DNA of 9,549 nucleotides from Clostridiales bacterium UBA4959 (GTDB lineage Bacteria > Bacillota > Clostridia > Oscillospirales > CAG-272), in assembly GCA_002397345.1 (NCBI GenBank), contig DHAH01000092.1:897-10445 (forward strand), written 5' to 3'. Positions 1 to 5,993 of the stretch are shown piece by piece. The position numbers and the translations under genes are program-made. The notes below the pieces were generated by a model, which had not been told where the DNA came from, did no database searches, and saw only the letters and a list, made by a program, of their open reading frames with translations. How positions within the stretch are numbered: the stretch's first letter is position 1; the number at the start of each line of letters is the position of its first letter.

Positions 1-347
1 ACCTGAGCGTAACCGCCGCCCGCGGCGCCGCCCTTGATGCCGAAAACGGGGCCCAGCGACGGCTCGCGCAGCGCGATCACCGCGTTTTTACCCAGTCTGC
101 ACAGCGCCTGACCCAATCCTACCGTAGTCGTTGTTTTACCCTCGCCCGCCGGAGTGGGCGAAATGGCGGTGACAAGAATCAATTTGCCGTCGGGCATACC
201 TTCCGCGCGGCGCAGGAATTTTTCTGATAATTTAGCCTTATAAGCGCCATAATTTTCAAGCTCGTCCGGAGCGATGCCGAGCTTGCCCGCGATCTCGGTG
301 ATCGGGAGCAGGCGCGTACCTGTTGCGATTTCTATATCGGATTTCAT
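1..347 (-). CDS. fhs: Formate--tetrahydrofolate ligase, N-terminal part (runs off left edge)
   Basis: ATP-dependent ligase joining formate to tetrahydrofolate to give 10-formyl-THF, a cytosolic one-carbon enzyme used in purine synthesis and in the acetogenic methyl branch. The first 115 codons are visible. Residues 1-60 match the family's N-terminus (DIEIA start, LPITEIA, then LGI and YG..KAKL). The nucleotide-binding loop TPAGEGKTT is at residues 65-73, followed by the family segment [21 protein letters not shown] at about 91-112. The ATG at 345-347 is preceded by AAGGA on the minus strand at a suitable distance. The gene has its own promoter and a hairpin leader. The family is usually about 555 residues, so roughly four fifths lies outside the window. 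The family call is very secure from the sequence pattern alone. Its direction away from the ATPase operon argues against a shared transcript. Confidence 0.96.
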   Translation of the reverse strand, partial: MKSDIEIATGTRLLPITEIAGKLGIAPDELENYGAYKAKLSEKFLRRAEGMPDGKLILVTAISPTPAGEGKTTTTVGLGQALCRLGKNAVIALREPSLGPVFGIKGGAAGGGYAQ

Positions 348-395
348 TGTTTATATCCTTAGAATAATTGTAGAAAAATATATTTATACGGAACG

Positions 396-419
396 ACGCC
401 TGACGCGGGCATCAGGCGT
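396..419 (-). other. Perfect 8-bp hairpin in the fhs leader
   Basis: ACGCCTGA at 396-403 and its exact reverse complement TCAGGCGT at 412-419 enclose an 8-nt loop. A G-U pair can extend the stem by one. It lies between the predicted fhs transcription start (about 433) and the fhs start codon (347), so it would fold in the fhs 5' leader. On the minus strand the bases after it are CGTTCCGTATAAATATATTTTT. The U-rich stretch is too far from the stem for a standard intrinsic terminator. It could be a stabilising leader structure, an attenuator arm, or a weak end for transcripts coming from the upstream NYN gene. Confidence 0.6.
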
Positions 420-439
420 TATAAATGGATATTATCCAA

Positions 440-468
440 ACTATAATGGGAGAATAGTATTATAACAA
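440..468 (-). promoter_or_regulatory. Predicted sigma-70/SigA promoter of fhs
   Basis: Read on the minus strand, a -35 box TTGTTA (463-468) is followed by a 17-nt spacer and a -10 box TATAGT (440-445). Both differ from consensus by few positions, and the spacing is optimal. The start would be near 433, about 85 nt before the fhs ATG. A 13-bp palindrome, TGGATATTATCCA (426-438), covers that start and may be an operator. No experiment supports this; it is a motif call. Confidence 0.55.
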
Positions 469-492
469 AATAATAATTTAGATTTGTCCGAT

Positions 493-508
493 ACCCGGCG
501 CACCGGAT
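493..508 (-). terminator. Weak hairpin at the NYN stop codon, possible transcript end
   Basis: On the minus strand ATCCGG pairs with CCGGGT (one U-G pair) around a TGCG tetraloop. The stem begins in the NYN stop codon TGA. An AU-rich stretch starts about 10 nt further on (AAATTATTATTTTG), but there is no immediate U-run. This is the only candidate end signal for the NYN gene before the fhs promoter, and it is weak. Confidence 0.25.
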
Positions 509-1293
509 CATTCTTTAAAAACGCCGTCCGCGCGGCACTTTTCCCAGTCGGTGCGGAGCACCTTTATACTGCGCACACCGTATGGGCGTTCTTCAACTTG
601 TTTAATATAGCCGCCGTCGATAAGCTTCCGCAGCGCGTCCGCGATAATATTCGGCGGTACATTGTTGATGCGGGACACGTTTTCCACTGTGGGCATAAAA
701 CTGGGGTACGAACGTTTGACGCCGGAATTGTTTTGTAAAAATTTCATGTTGCGCAGGATCATCCGGTAATACTCGAGCGACATTTCTTCTTCAGCCGGCA
801 ATGTAACCGTAAAGCTTGCCGTATTGCGCAGTTGGTTCGACATGGCGTCGCGCACTCCATAAATGCCGACGGTCTTGCCAAGCTGTGAGATAAGAAAATT
901 TGTTACCGAGTTGAAATGCCCGTCTCCGGTAAACAATATGAAAACGTCAATATCCGACGCCGTCATTGCCTTTTGATATATATGATCGAGCATTATAAAA
1001 TCAGTGAAATCTTTTTTAAAGCTGGAGGAGGTATTCTGCGTTTCGATAATATAATTGGATACTTCGCGGATACGGGAGATTTCCGGTCTGATGGACGGGT
1101 TTGAAAAATCCGCGAAAAATATAAGTTCTTTCAATTCGTACTTTAACGCCAGCTCGTCACGCCAGCGCTTTATATCAGGTTTAACATGGAAAAGCTTGTC
1201 GAGCGAGATAAACCAATGTTCATAATCAACGAACGCCACCGCGCGGGGTTTGCCGCTTATAGCCGGCTGCCTGCGTTTAAATAGGCTGAACAC
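508..1293 (-). CDS. NYN-domain (PIN-like nuclease fold) protein with C-terminal winged-helix-like region
   Basis: Positions are counted from the GTG at 1293 (261 residues). The N-terminal 160 or so residues carry NYN/LabA-family landmarks. These are an acidic strand end FVDYEH (D23), a KKDFTDF segment (D98) leading into a helix, a strand IDVFILFTGDGHF with D124, and a later strand KTVGIYGV. NYN domains are PIN-like folds predicted to cut RNA with clustered Asp and a metal ion; the target here cannot be read. In the last motif the usual second Asp is replaced by His (GDGHF). Residues 200-255 (PTVENVSRINNVPPNIIADAL, then KLIDGGYI) look like a winged helix that could bind nucleic acid. The longer frame opens with a GTG at 1308, but that codon overlaps the GGAGG site, so GTG 1293 is preferred, 14 nt after it. 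There is no signal peptide or membrane segment. It is transcribed divergently from the ATPase operon, with no evident functional link. Confidence 0.82.
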   Translation of the reverse strand: MFSLFKRRQPAISGKPRAVAFVDYEHWFISLDKLFHVKPDIKRWRDELALKYELKELIFFADFSNPSIRPEISRIREVSNYIIETQNTSSSFKKDFTDFIMLDHIYQKAMTASDIDVFILFTGDGHFNSVTNFLISQLGKTVGIYGVRDAMSNQLRNTASFTVTLPAEEEMSLEYYRMILRNMKFLQNNSGVKRSYPSFMPTVENVSRINNVPPNIIADALRKLIDGGYIKQVEERPYGVRSIKVLRTDWEKCRADGVFKE

Positions 1294-1295
1294 TT

Positions 1296-1312
1296 TTACA
1301 TCATTCACCTCC
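1296..1312 (-). promoter_or_regulatory. Strong ribosome binding site followed by an ATG-TAA start-stop
   Basis: On the minus strand GGAGG (1308-1312) is followed by ATG at 1304 and ATG at 1301. The second ATG, at ideal spacing, is read straight into TAA (1298-1296). The NYN frame then opens 2 nt later at GTG 1293. Neither ATG is in the NYN frame, and both lead to the same TAA. The site therefore decides between the alternatives GTG 1308 (inside the binding site), GTG 1293 (14 nt away), and re-initiation after the start-stop. Confidence 0.5.
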
Positions 1313-1352
1313 TTTTGAATTAAAATTTAAAACATTAAACATTATGCATTAT

Positions 1353-1381
1353 ATTATACTACAACTCCCAATTAAATGCAA
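1353..1381 (-). promoter_or_regulatory. Predicted sigma-70/SigA promoter of the NYN gene
   Basis: On the minus strand a -35 box TTGCAT (1376-1381), a 17-nt spacer and a consensus -10 box TATAAT (1353-1358) are visible. Transcription would start near 1346, giving a leader of about 50 nt that ends in the GGAGG site. This is the best promoter match in the window. Confidence 0.65.
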
Positions 1382-1454
1382 GCGTTTTTAAGCCGGGTGT
1401 GTCTCTGGGCCAGTTTTCACGAAAAATTTAAACAATAGCGAAAAAACATCCAAA

Positions 1455-1476
1455 AATAAACGTATAAATGTTTATT
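1455..1476. promoter_or_regulatory. 7+7 bp inverted repeat upstream of the ATPase operon (operator-like)
   Basis: AATAAAC (1455-1461) and GTTTATT (1470-1476) form perfect arms around an 8-bp centre. The dyad covers the region where the -35 box of the operon promoter should lie. That geometry suits a dimeric repressor or activator. The bases are AT-rich, so chance is a real alternative. Confidence 0.35.
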
Positions 1477-1491
1477 GATTAATTCTATAAT
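1463..1491 (+). promoter_or_regulatory. Candidate promoter of the V/A-ATPase operon
   Basis: A consensus -10 box TATAAT lies at 1486-1491. At 17-nt spacing the -35 position is occupied by TATAAA (1463-1468), a poor match, so activation or another promoter is possible. The start would be near 1498, about 30 nt before the first ATG. No other good promoter was seen in the rest of the 1309-1527 gap. Confidence 0.45.
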
Positions 1492-1527
1492 CATTTAAAT
1501 CACAATAGTTTATTGGATACAGGTGTT

Positions 1528-1842
1528 ATGCAGGATATTATTCACGGACTTATAGAAATCGACGAGGGCGCGCGTAAACTGACTGACGAAGCGCAAAAAA
1601 AACGGCGCGAAGTCGGGTGGATTATTGCGGAACGCGTGGCGATATTGCGTGAGCATTACAAAAAAGAAGCCGACGAAAGGTGCGAGGCGTTTAAACAATC
1701 GCACATGAAGACGGCGGAACGTACAATCGCGGTTTTGCGCGACAAAAACAGCGCCGCGATTAAACGGCTGGAAAACACGCGGGCAGCAAGTGGCGAGAAG
1801 TGGACGGAGGCCGTCTTTCTGGCGGTTATCGGCAAGGAATAG
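1528..1842 (+). CDS. Small coiled-coil protein, probable V/A-type ATPase peripheral-stalk subunit (G/H-like)
   Basis: A 104-residue, almost entirely helical, highly charged protein rich in Glu, Lys, Arg and Ala. The stretch from about residue 8 to 95 (EIDEGARKLTDEAQKKRREV, then IAERVAILREHYKKEADE) looks like one long coiled coil with no membrane segment. In V/A-ATPase operons the first gene often encodes such a protein (AhaH/AtpG/NtpF-like). It pairs with subunit E to form the peripheral stalk that keeps the A3B3 head from turning with the rotor. ATG 1528 was chosen because AGGTG lies just before it. An in-frame TTG at 1513 would add five residues but has no binding site. The identification rests on size, coiled coil and first place in the operon; sequence identity is weak in this family. 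A 103-bp gap separates it from subunit C. Confidence 0.72.
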   Translation: MQDIIHGLIEIDEGARKLTDEAQKKRREVGWIIAERVAILREHYKKEADERCEAFKQSHMKTAERTIAVLRDKNSAAIKRLENTRAASGEKWTEAVFLAVIGKE

Positions 1843-1945
1843 CGTGAAAAAATTAAAAGAGTTTAAAAGAAAGGATCGCTGACGCCGCGAATGCATTTAT
1901 AATGATAATTATGTGTGTGTTAGAGCATGGTATTTAATATTGAAA

Positions 1946-2959
1946 ATGAATACGGCGTCATATTCCGTTCTGGCAAAAGTACACGCCCGCTTCGGGCGTA
2001 TGCTCGGTGAGGACGATTACACCGCGCTGATGGCTTGCCGCACCCTTTCCGATTTTACCGCGTACATGCACGGAAAGCGCGATTATACAGACGCAATTGC
2101 AGAGCTGACGGGCTCGCAGTTCAGCCGCGGTCAGCTTGAATTTTTATTGCGTGAAAACCGATTCCGTGAAAATATCGCCATGTGCGTGTCGATAAAATCG
2201 TTTGACAAAGAGCTGTCAGACTTTTTTATCGGGCTGGAGGAAGCGAATTTTATATTAAATATCCTGTTGGAACTGAAAAACCTGGACGGCAACCCTCATT
2301 TAAATACGCCGCTGCGCGCGTTTTACCGTTATACAAGGATCAATATCACAGCGTTTAAAGAAGCGCACGATTACGCGTCGTTCCTTAACGCGTTAAAAGA
2401 CAGCAGATATTATGCGATATTAAAGAAATTCCAGACCATAGCGGATGAGAAGCTGGACTATACAACGATTGAATCCGCGGTTTTCCATAAGCTGTACGGC
2501 GACTTCATCAGTATGGAGAAGAAATCCACCGACCTGACCGAGCTGATTTTCGCTGTGATCGAGCTTTCCAACATTTCGATCTTATACCGTGACAAAAAGA
2601 TATTCGGAGGCACCGAAAGAGTCCGGGACATTATTTTGCCATACTGGTATAAAGTGGACAGGTCGACGGCGGAATCGCTTATAACCGCCGATTTGAAAGA
2701 TTTCATCGACTTACTGTCACGCACGCGCTACGCAGGGCTTGTCACCGGCGGAGACAACGATTTTGATCTTGAAATAGAACGGCGGCGGTTATTGCGCGAC
2801 AGGTATGTGCATACACTGCATTTTTCAATGGATGCCTCCGCGCTGGCGTTTGCGTTTATACAGTTAAAAAACTTTGAATTGCGCAACCTTATCATCATCA
2901 TAGAGGGCATACGGTATGACGTAAGCGCGCAGACAGTGAAAAGACTCCTCGTCTATTAA
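1946..2959 (+). CDS. V/A-type ATPase subunit C (central-stalk cap, AC39/d family)
   Basis: A soluble 337-residue helical protein of the vATP-synt_AC39 family. It sits funnel-like on the proteolipid ring and couples the D/F shaft to the membrane rotor. The sequence shows the family's start (YSVLAKVHARFGRMLGEDDY), repeated three-helix-like units, and the typical LLELKNLDGN and ELSNISILYRDKKIF segments. The C-terminal segment IQLKNFELRNLIIIIEGIRY is characteristic and lies at about residues 304-323. The length fits the usual 330-350. The frame is open from GTG 1913, but the family alignment starts at ATG 1946. Neither start has a clear ribosome binding site, so translation may be weak or coupled. 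The gene ends 18 bp before subunit I. No membrane segment is present, as expected. Confidence 0.93.
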   Translation: MNTASYSVLAKVHARFGRMLGEDDYTALMACRTLSDFTAYMHGKRDYTDAIAELTGSQFSRGQLEFLLRENRFRENIAMCVSIKSFDKELSDFFIGLEEANFILNILLELKNLDGNPHLNTPLRAFYRYTRINITAFKEAHDYASFLNALKDSRYYAILKKFQTIADEKLDYTTIESAVFHKLYGDFISMEKKSTDLTELIFAVIELSNISILYRDKKIFGGTERVRDIILPYWYKVDRSTAESLITADLKDFIDLLSRTRYAGLVTGGDNDFDLEIERRRLLRDRYVHTLHFSMDASALAFAFIQLKNFELRNLIIIIEGIRYDVSAQTVKRLLVY

Positions 2960-2977
2960 TATAATACAGGTAAGAAT

Positions 2978-5086
2978 ATGGCAATAACGAAAATGAAGCT
3001 TGTCACCATAACGGGGCCGATTGACACGCTCGACGCGGTTACAATGCGATGTCTCGGATCAGGCAGCTTCCAACCCGAAACTTCGGCGGAAGCGCTGCCG
3101 GACAGCGGATATTATCACATAAATGAAGACAACCCTTATGCGACGTATTTGCAGCGCATAACGGGAGCCCTGAAATCCTCCGGCCGCGAACCGGCGTATG
3201 AAACGGAGATATCAAGCGATTTTATCAATGCAAAAACCGGGAGCGATGTCTCGGCTGAAGATAAAAATAAAAATGCAGCAGGCGCGGGCAGCACTAAATC
3301 TGAATATTTTAATTCCCTTGACATTAAAACGACCGGATTATGGTCGGCGAAATATAATCAGCTCAATGTCGAAGGATACGAATCGGGCAGCGACGCGCTG
3401 CTTGCGGAATATGACCACAATGTGCGTATAATAGAAGATGTGCTCAACGGTTTGCAGGGCGAAAAGACCAAGCTTGCCGCCGAGTTCGATAGGTATAAAA
3501 ACGCCATCGAGCAGCTCAGGCATTTTGAAACGCTGAACATCGACGTGGGCAAGCTGTGGTCGCTGCAATTCCTAAAGCTGCGGTTCGGGCGGCTGCCGCT
3601 TGAGAGCGCGCAGGAGATCGATAGCTATGACAAAAGTCCCTATGTCGAGTTTTTCAGATGCTCGGAATCGGATAAATACTGCTGGGGCATGTACGTGGCT
3701 CCTGTTTCGGAAATTGTCGAGATAGACCGCATTTTCGCGGCGCTGTTTTTCGAGCGTATACACATTCCCGATATCACCGGCACGCCTGCGGACGCCATAA
3801 AAGAATTGTCCGCTGAATATGACCGGATCAAACAAAGGGTGGCGGAGCTGGATAAAAAGATAAACGACTTTTGGGACGCCGAATATGAGAGCTGCATGCG
3901 CGTGTGCGCGAAGCTCCACCGCTTGTCGGAAGCGTTTAACATACGCCACGCGGCTACGCGCAGAAAAGACGGTTATTTGCTGTTCGGCTGGGTGCCCGAA
4001 AATGAAGCCGATAAGCTTGCCGATAGTTTAGACGAGATAAAACGGGTTAAGCTGAAAATCGACAGCCCCAAGCAGGTGAGCTGGTTCAATCCGCCTACAA
4101 AACTGAAAAACCCGTGGTTCTCGCGCCCGTACGAATTTTTCGTCGCGATGTTCGGTATGCCGAGGTATAACGATTTCGACCCTACGTCGCTGGTCGCCGT
4201 AACGTATACGCTGTTTTTCGGCATCATGTTTGCCGATCTGGGTCAGGGGCTGCTTCTGGCGTTTATCGGCTGGCTGATGAGTAGAAAAACGCAGAACAAG
4301 CTGGGTCCCATACTTGTGCGCTGCGGTATATCAGGCGCGGTGTTCGGTACGATCTTCGGTTCGGTATTCGGTTATGAAAACTGGCTGGACGGCTTTTACA
4401 GCTCGCTGGGTATAAATTTTTTACCCATCAAGGTCATGGAAAGCAGCAGTATAAACATGATCCTCATCTCCGCGGTCGGTATCGGCGTGCTTCTGATGTT
4501 CGTCGCCATTTCGCTCAACATCTTCATCAGCCTGCGGCGCGGCGAGCTGGGAGCTGCGCTGTTCAGCAAAAACGGGCTGGCGGGGTTGATCCTATACGGC
4601 GGAATGCTGATCCTGATTTTAAAAAACATCGTCACTTTGAATATACCCACGGGAGTGGTCGCGTGGCTGATGATCGCGCTGCCCTGCCTGCTCATTTGGC
4701 TCGAAGAACCGCTGGGCAAGCTGGTTTCGCGCGAGCGCGACTGGATGCCCGAAAACTGGGGCGAATATTTGGTACAAGGTATTTTCGAGCTGTTCGAATC
4801 TGTGCTGAGTTATCTGACAAACACCGTTTCCTTTATACGTGTCGGCGCCTTTGTGCTTGTGCATGCGGGCATGATGCTGGTGTTCACCACGGTCGCCGAA
4901 ATGATAGGCGGCGGTGTGGGCGGTGTAATTGTGATGATTTTCGGCAACATACTGGTTACCGCGTTGGAAGGTCTGCTCGTCGGAGTCCAGAGCCTGCGTT
5001 TGGAATATTACGAGCTGTTCAGCCGTTTCTTTAGCGGCTCCGGCAAAGAATTTACGCCCGCCGGAACGGTGTCGGCGAAAAATTAA
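2978..5086 (+). CDS. V/A-type ATPase subunit I (membrane a-subunit homologue, stator)
   Basis: A 702-residue protein of the V_ATPase_I family. The cytoplasmic N-terminal part (about 1-400) has globular ends and two coiled-coil stretches (around 140-185 and 265-310) that hold the peripheral stalks. The C-terminal part (from about 403) has the expected set of roughly eight membrane helices, including VTYTLFFGIMFADLGQG and the long SYLTNTVSFIRVGAF helix. R621 in SFIRVGAF is the conserved arginine that faces the ring carboxylate and separates the two ion half-channels. R674 and E676 in VQSLRLEYYEL form the second conserved polar group. Residues 85-108 are a low-complexity Asp/Lys/Ala/Gly linker not typical of the fold. 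The ATG has an AGG 7 nt upstream. Length is near the family's usual 620-700. Confidence 0.96.
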   Translation: MAITKMKLVTITGPIDTLDAVTMRCLGSGSFQPETSAEALPDSGYYHINEDNPYATYLQRITGALKSSGREPAYETEISSDFINAKTGSDVSAEDKNKNAAGAGSTKSEYFNSLDIKTTGLWSAKYNQLNVEGYESGSDALLAEYDHNVRIIEDVLNGLQGEKTKLAAEFDRYKNAIEQLRHFETLNIDVGKLWSLQFLKLRFGRLPLESAQEIDSYDKSPYVEFFRCSESDKYCWGMYVAPVSEIVEIDRIFAALFFERIHIPDITGTPADAIKELSAEYDRIKQRVAELDKKINDFWDAEYESCMRVCAKLHRLSEAFNIRHAATRRKDGYLLFGWVPENEADKLADSLDEIKRVKLKIDSPKQVSWFNPPTKLKNPWFSRPYEFFVAMFGMPRYNDFDPTSLVAVTYTLFFGIMFADLGQGLLLAFIGWLMSRKTQNKLGPILVRCGISGAVFGTIFGSVFGYENWLDGFYSSLGINFLPIKVMESSSINMILISAVGIGVLLMFVAISLNIFISLRRGELGAALFSKNGLAGLILYGGMLILILKNIVTLNIPTGVVAWLMIALPCLLIWLEEPLGKLVSRERDWMPENWGEYLVQGIFELFESVLSYLTNTVSFIRVGAFVLVHAGMMLVFTTVAEMIGGGVGGVIVMIFGNILVTALEGLLVGVQSLRLEYYELFSRFFSGSGKEFTPAGTVSAKN

Positions 5087-5111
5087 TCGCGAATAACAAA
5101 AACATTACAAT

Positions 5112-5129
5112 GGGCGACAGGTGTCGCCT
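5112..5129 (+). repeat. GC-rich palindrome in the I-K gap
   Basis: GGCGAC (5113-5118) and GTCGCC (5123-5128) pair around AGGT; a G-U pair at 5112/5129 extends the stem. It stands out in an AT-rich 78-bp gap and is followed by CTACAAC. It resembles the palindrome at 8416-8434 in core (GGGCG-GACA-TGTC) and in being followed by a TA-containing tail. In RNA it would be a stable hairpin just ahead of the K ribosome binding site. Such short palindromes are known from many clostridial genomes as scattered repeats (recollection, not checked). Confidence 0.55.
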
Positions 5130-5164
5130 CTACAACAAACATAATTTTTGGAGGAACTTCCCCA

Positions 5165-5614
5165 ATGGCTTGGCTTGTCAATTCGATGTATATTCTTATC
5201 CCGCCGGTTGCTGTATTCGCGGCGATTTATGCCGCGCTCCGCGCCGTTAAACGCGGGGTTAAACCGCCGCGCGCTTTCCGGCGTCACCTGTTGACCCTCG
5301 TTATGGCGTCGGCGGCACTGATCGCGCTGACTGTCGCCGTTTCCGCCGCCACCGAACCCGCCCCCGCTGAAACTACCGCGGCGGTGCAAACCGCCGATAA
5401 TTCCAAAGGCATCGGTCTGCTTGCGGCGGCGCTCTCCACCGGTCTTGCCGGTATCGGCGGCGGTATAGCGCTTGCCGGAGGCTCTCCCGCCGCGATCGGC
5501 GCGACCTCGGAGGACCCCAAAAACTTCTCGAAAGCGCTGATTTTCGTCGCGTTGGGTGAAACTATCGCGCTTTATGGCGTCGTTATCTCGGTCATGATCC
5601 TGAGTAAACTGTAA
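5165..5614 (+). CDS. V/A-type ATPase subunit K (rotor-ring proteolipid) with N-terminal two-helix extension
   Basis: The membrane rotor subunit that carries the ion. Of 149 residues, the C-terminal 68 or so are a standard proteolipid hairpin. Helix one is LLAAALSTGLAGIGGGIALA (about 85-104), the cytoplasmic loop is ATSEDP, and helix two is FVALGETIALYGVVISVMIL with ion-binding E132. The N-terminal half has two other hydrophobic segments (about 8-28 and 42-62) joined by a basic loop, and a Pro/Ala/Thr-rich linker (63-80). It lacks the glycine-rich pattern and a carboxylate, so this is not a duplicated four-helix proteolipid such as NtpK. It could be a cleaved leader or permanent helices. Aligned to Na+-type c-subunits, Thr and Tyr follow the Glu (T133, Y137), but the glutamine of helix one is Leu. 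A strong GGAGGA site 9 nt before the ATG fits the need for many copies. Confidence 0.93.
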   Translation: MAWLVNSMYILIPPVAVFAAIYAALRAVKRGVKPPRAFRRHLLTLVMASAALIALTVAVSAATEPAPAETTAAVQTADNSKGIGLLAAALSTGLAGIGGGIALAGGSPAAIGATSEDPKNFSKALIFVALGETIALYGVVISVMILSKL

Positions 5615-5619
5615 AATCT

Positions 5620-5931
5620 ATGAAATTCTATCTGATATCGGACAACCACGACACCGTGACAGGTATGAGGCTCTGCGGTATCGAGGGCTGCGTGCTCCAC
5701 GGAGTGGAGGACGTCAAAAACAAACTCAGCGAGCTGATAGCGGTTGACGGGATCGGAATCATACTGATCACCGAAAAGATCGCGGCGCTCTGTCCGGATT
5801 TTGTCAGCGAGCTGCGCCTGTCCGTGCAGAAGCCGCTGATTGTGGAGATCCCCGACCGGCACGGCGGCGCGGGCGCGAGTGCGGTGCTTTCCAAATATCT
5901 GTCAGACGCGGTGGGAATCAAAATTTCATAG
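5620..5931 (+). CDS. V/A-type ATPase subunit F (central shaft)
   Basis: A 103-residue soluble protein of the ATP-synt_F family, with a small alpha/beta fold that binds subunit D in the central shaft and can tune activity. It shows the family's first strand with the early Asp (FYLISDNHDTVTGMRLCGIEG), the buried strand IGIILITEKIA at about 46-56, and the KPLIVEIPDR motif at about 71-80. The last helix (VLSKYLSDAVGIKI) ends the family at normal length. The ATG lies 5 nt after the K stop without a clear ribosome binding site of its own, so translation is probably coupled to K. Confidence 0.92.
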   Translation: MKFYLISDNHDTVTGMRLCGIEGCVLHGVEDVKNKLSELIAVDGIGIILITEKIAALCPDFVSELRLSVQKPLIVEIPDRHGGAGASAVLSKYLSDAVGIKIS

Positions 5932-5950
5932 GGCAGCGTACCCGCTTAAA

Positions 5951-5973
5951 ATTAACGGCCTGATACCGTTAAT
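5951..5973 (+). other. Perfect 8-bp hairpin in the F-E gap
   Basis: ATTAACGG (5951-5958) and CCGTTAAT (5966-5973) form a perfect inverted repeat around a 7-nt loop, within the 62-bp gap between F and E. It is followed by AATATTTATT, not an unbroken T-run, so full termination is unlikely. A transcript-processing site, a stabilising structure or partial attenuation between the K/F and E/A/B segments are alternatives. Confidence 0.5.
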
Positions 5974-5993
5974 AATATTTATTATGGATAATT

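Noticed and set aside
348..433. Possible tetrahydrofolate riboswitch in the fhs leader
   Set aside because: The leader has only one simple hairpin and lacks the conserved purine-rich bulges and pseudoknot partners of the known THF riboswitch class. The gene's function alone is not enough to support the call.
1844..1882. Tiny frame GTG...TGA (VKKLKEFKRKDR) between the stalk gene and C
   Set aside because: It has twelve codons and no clear ribosome binding site, and Lys-rich peptides arise easily in such A-rich DNA.
1510..1896. Minus-strand open frame (128 codons) opposite the G/H-like gene
   Set aside because: The plus-strand reading gives a convincing coiled-coil stalk protein in the expected operon place. 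The antisense product is Phe/Arg-rich with no family features.
1898..1903. TATAAT upstream of subunit C as an internal promoter
   Set aside because: No acceptable -35 box lies 16-18 nt upstream, and the region is AT-rich enough to produce the hexamer by chance.
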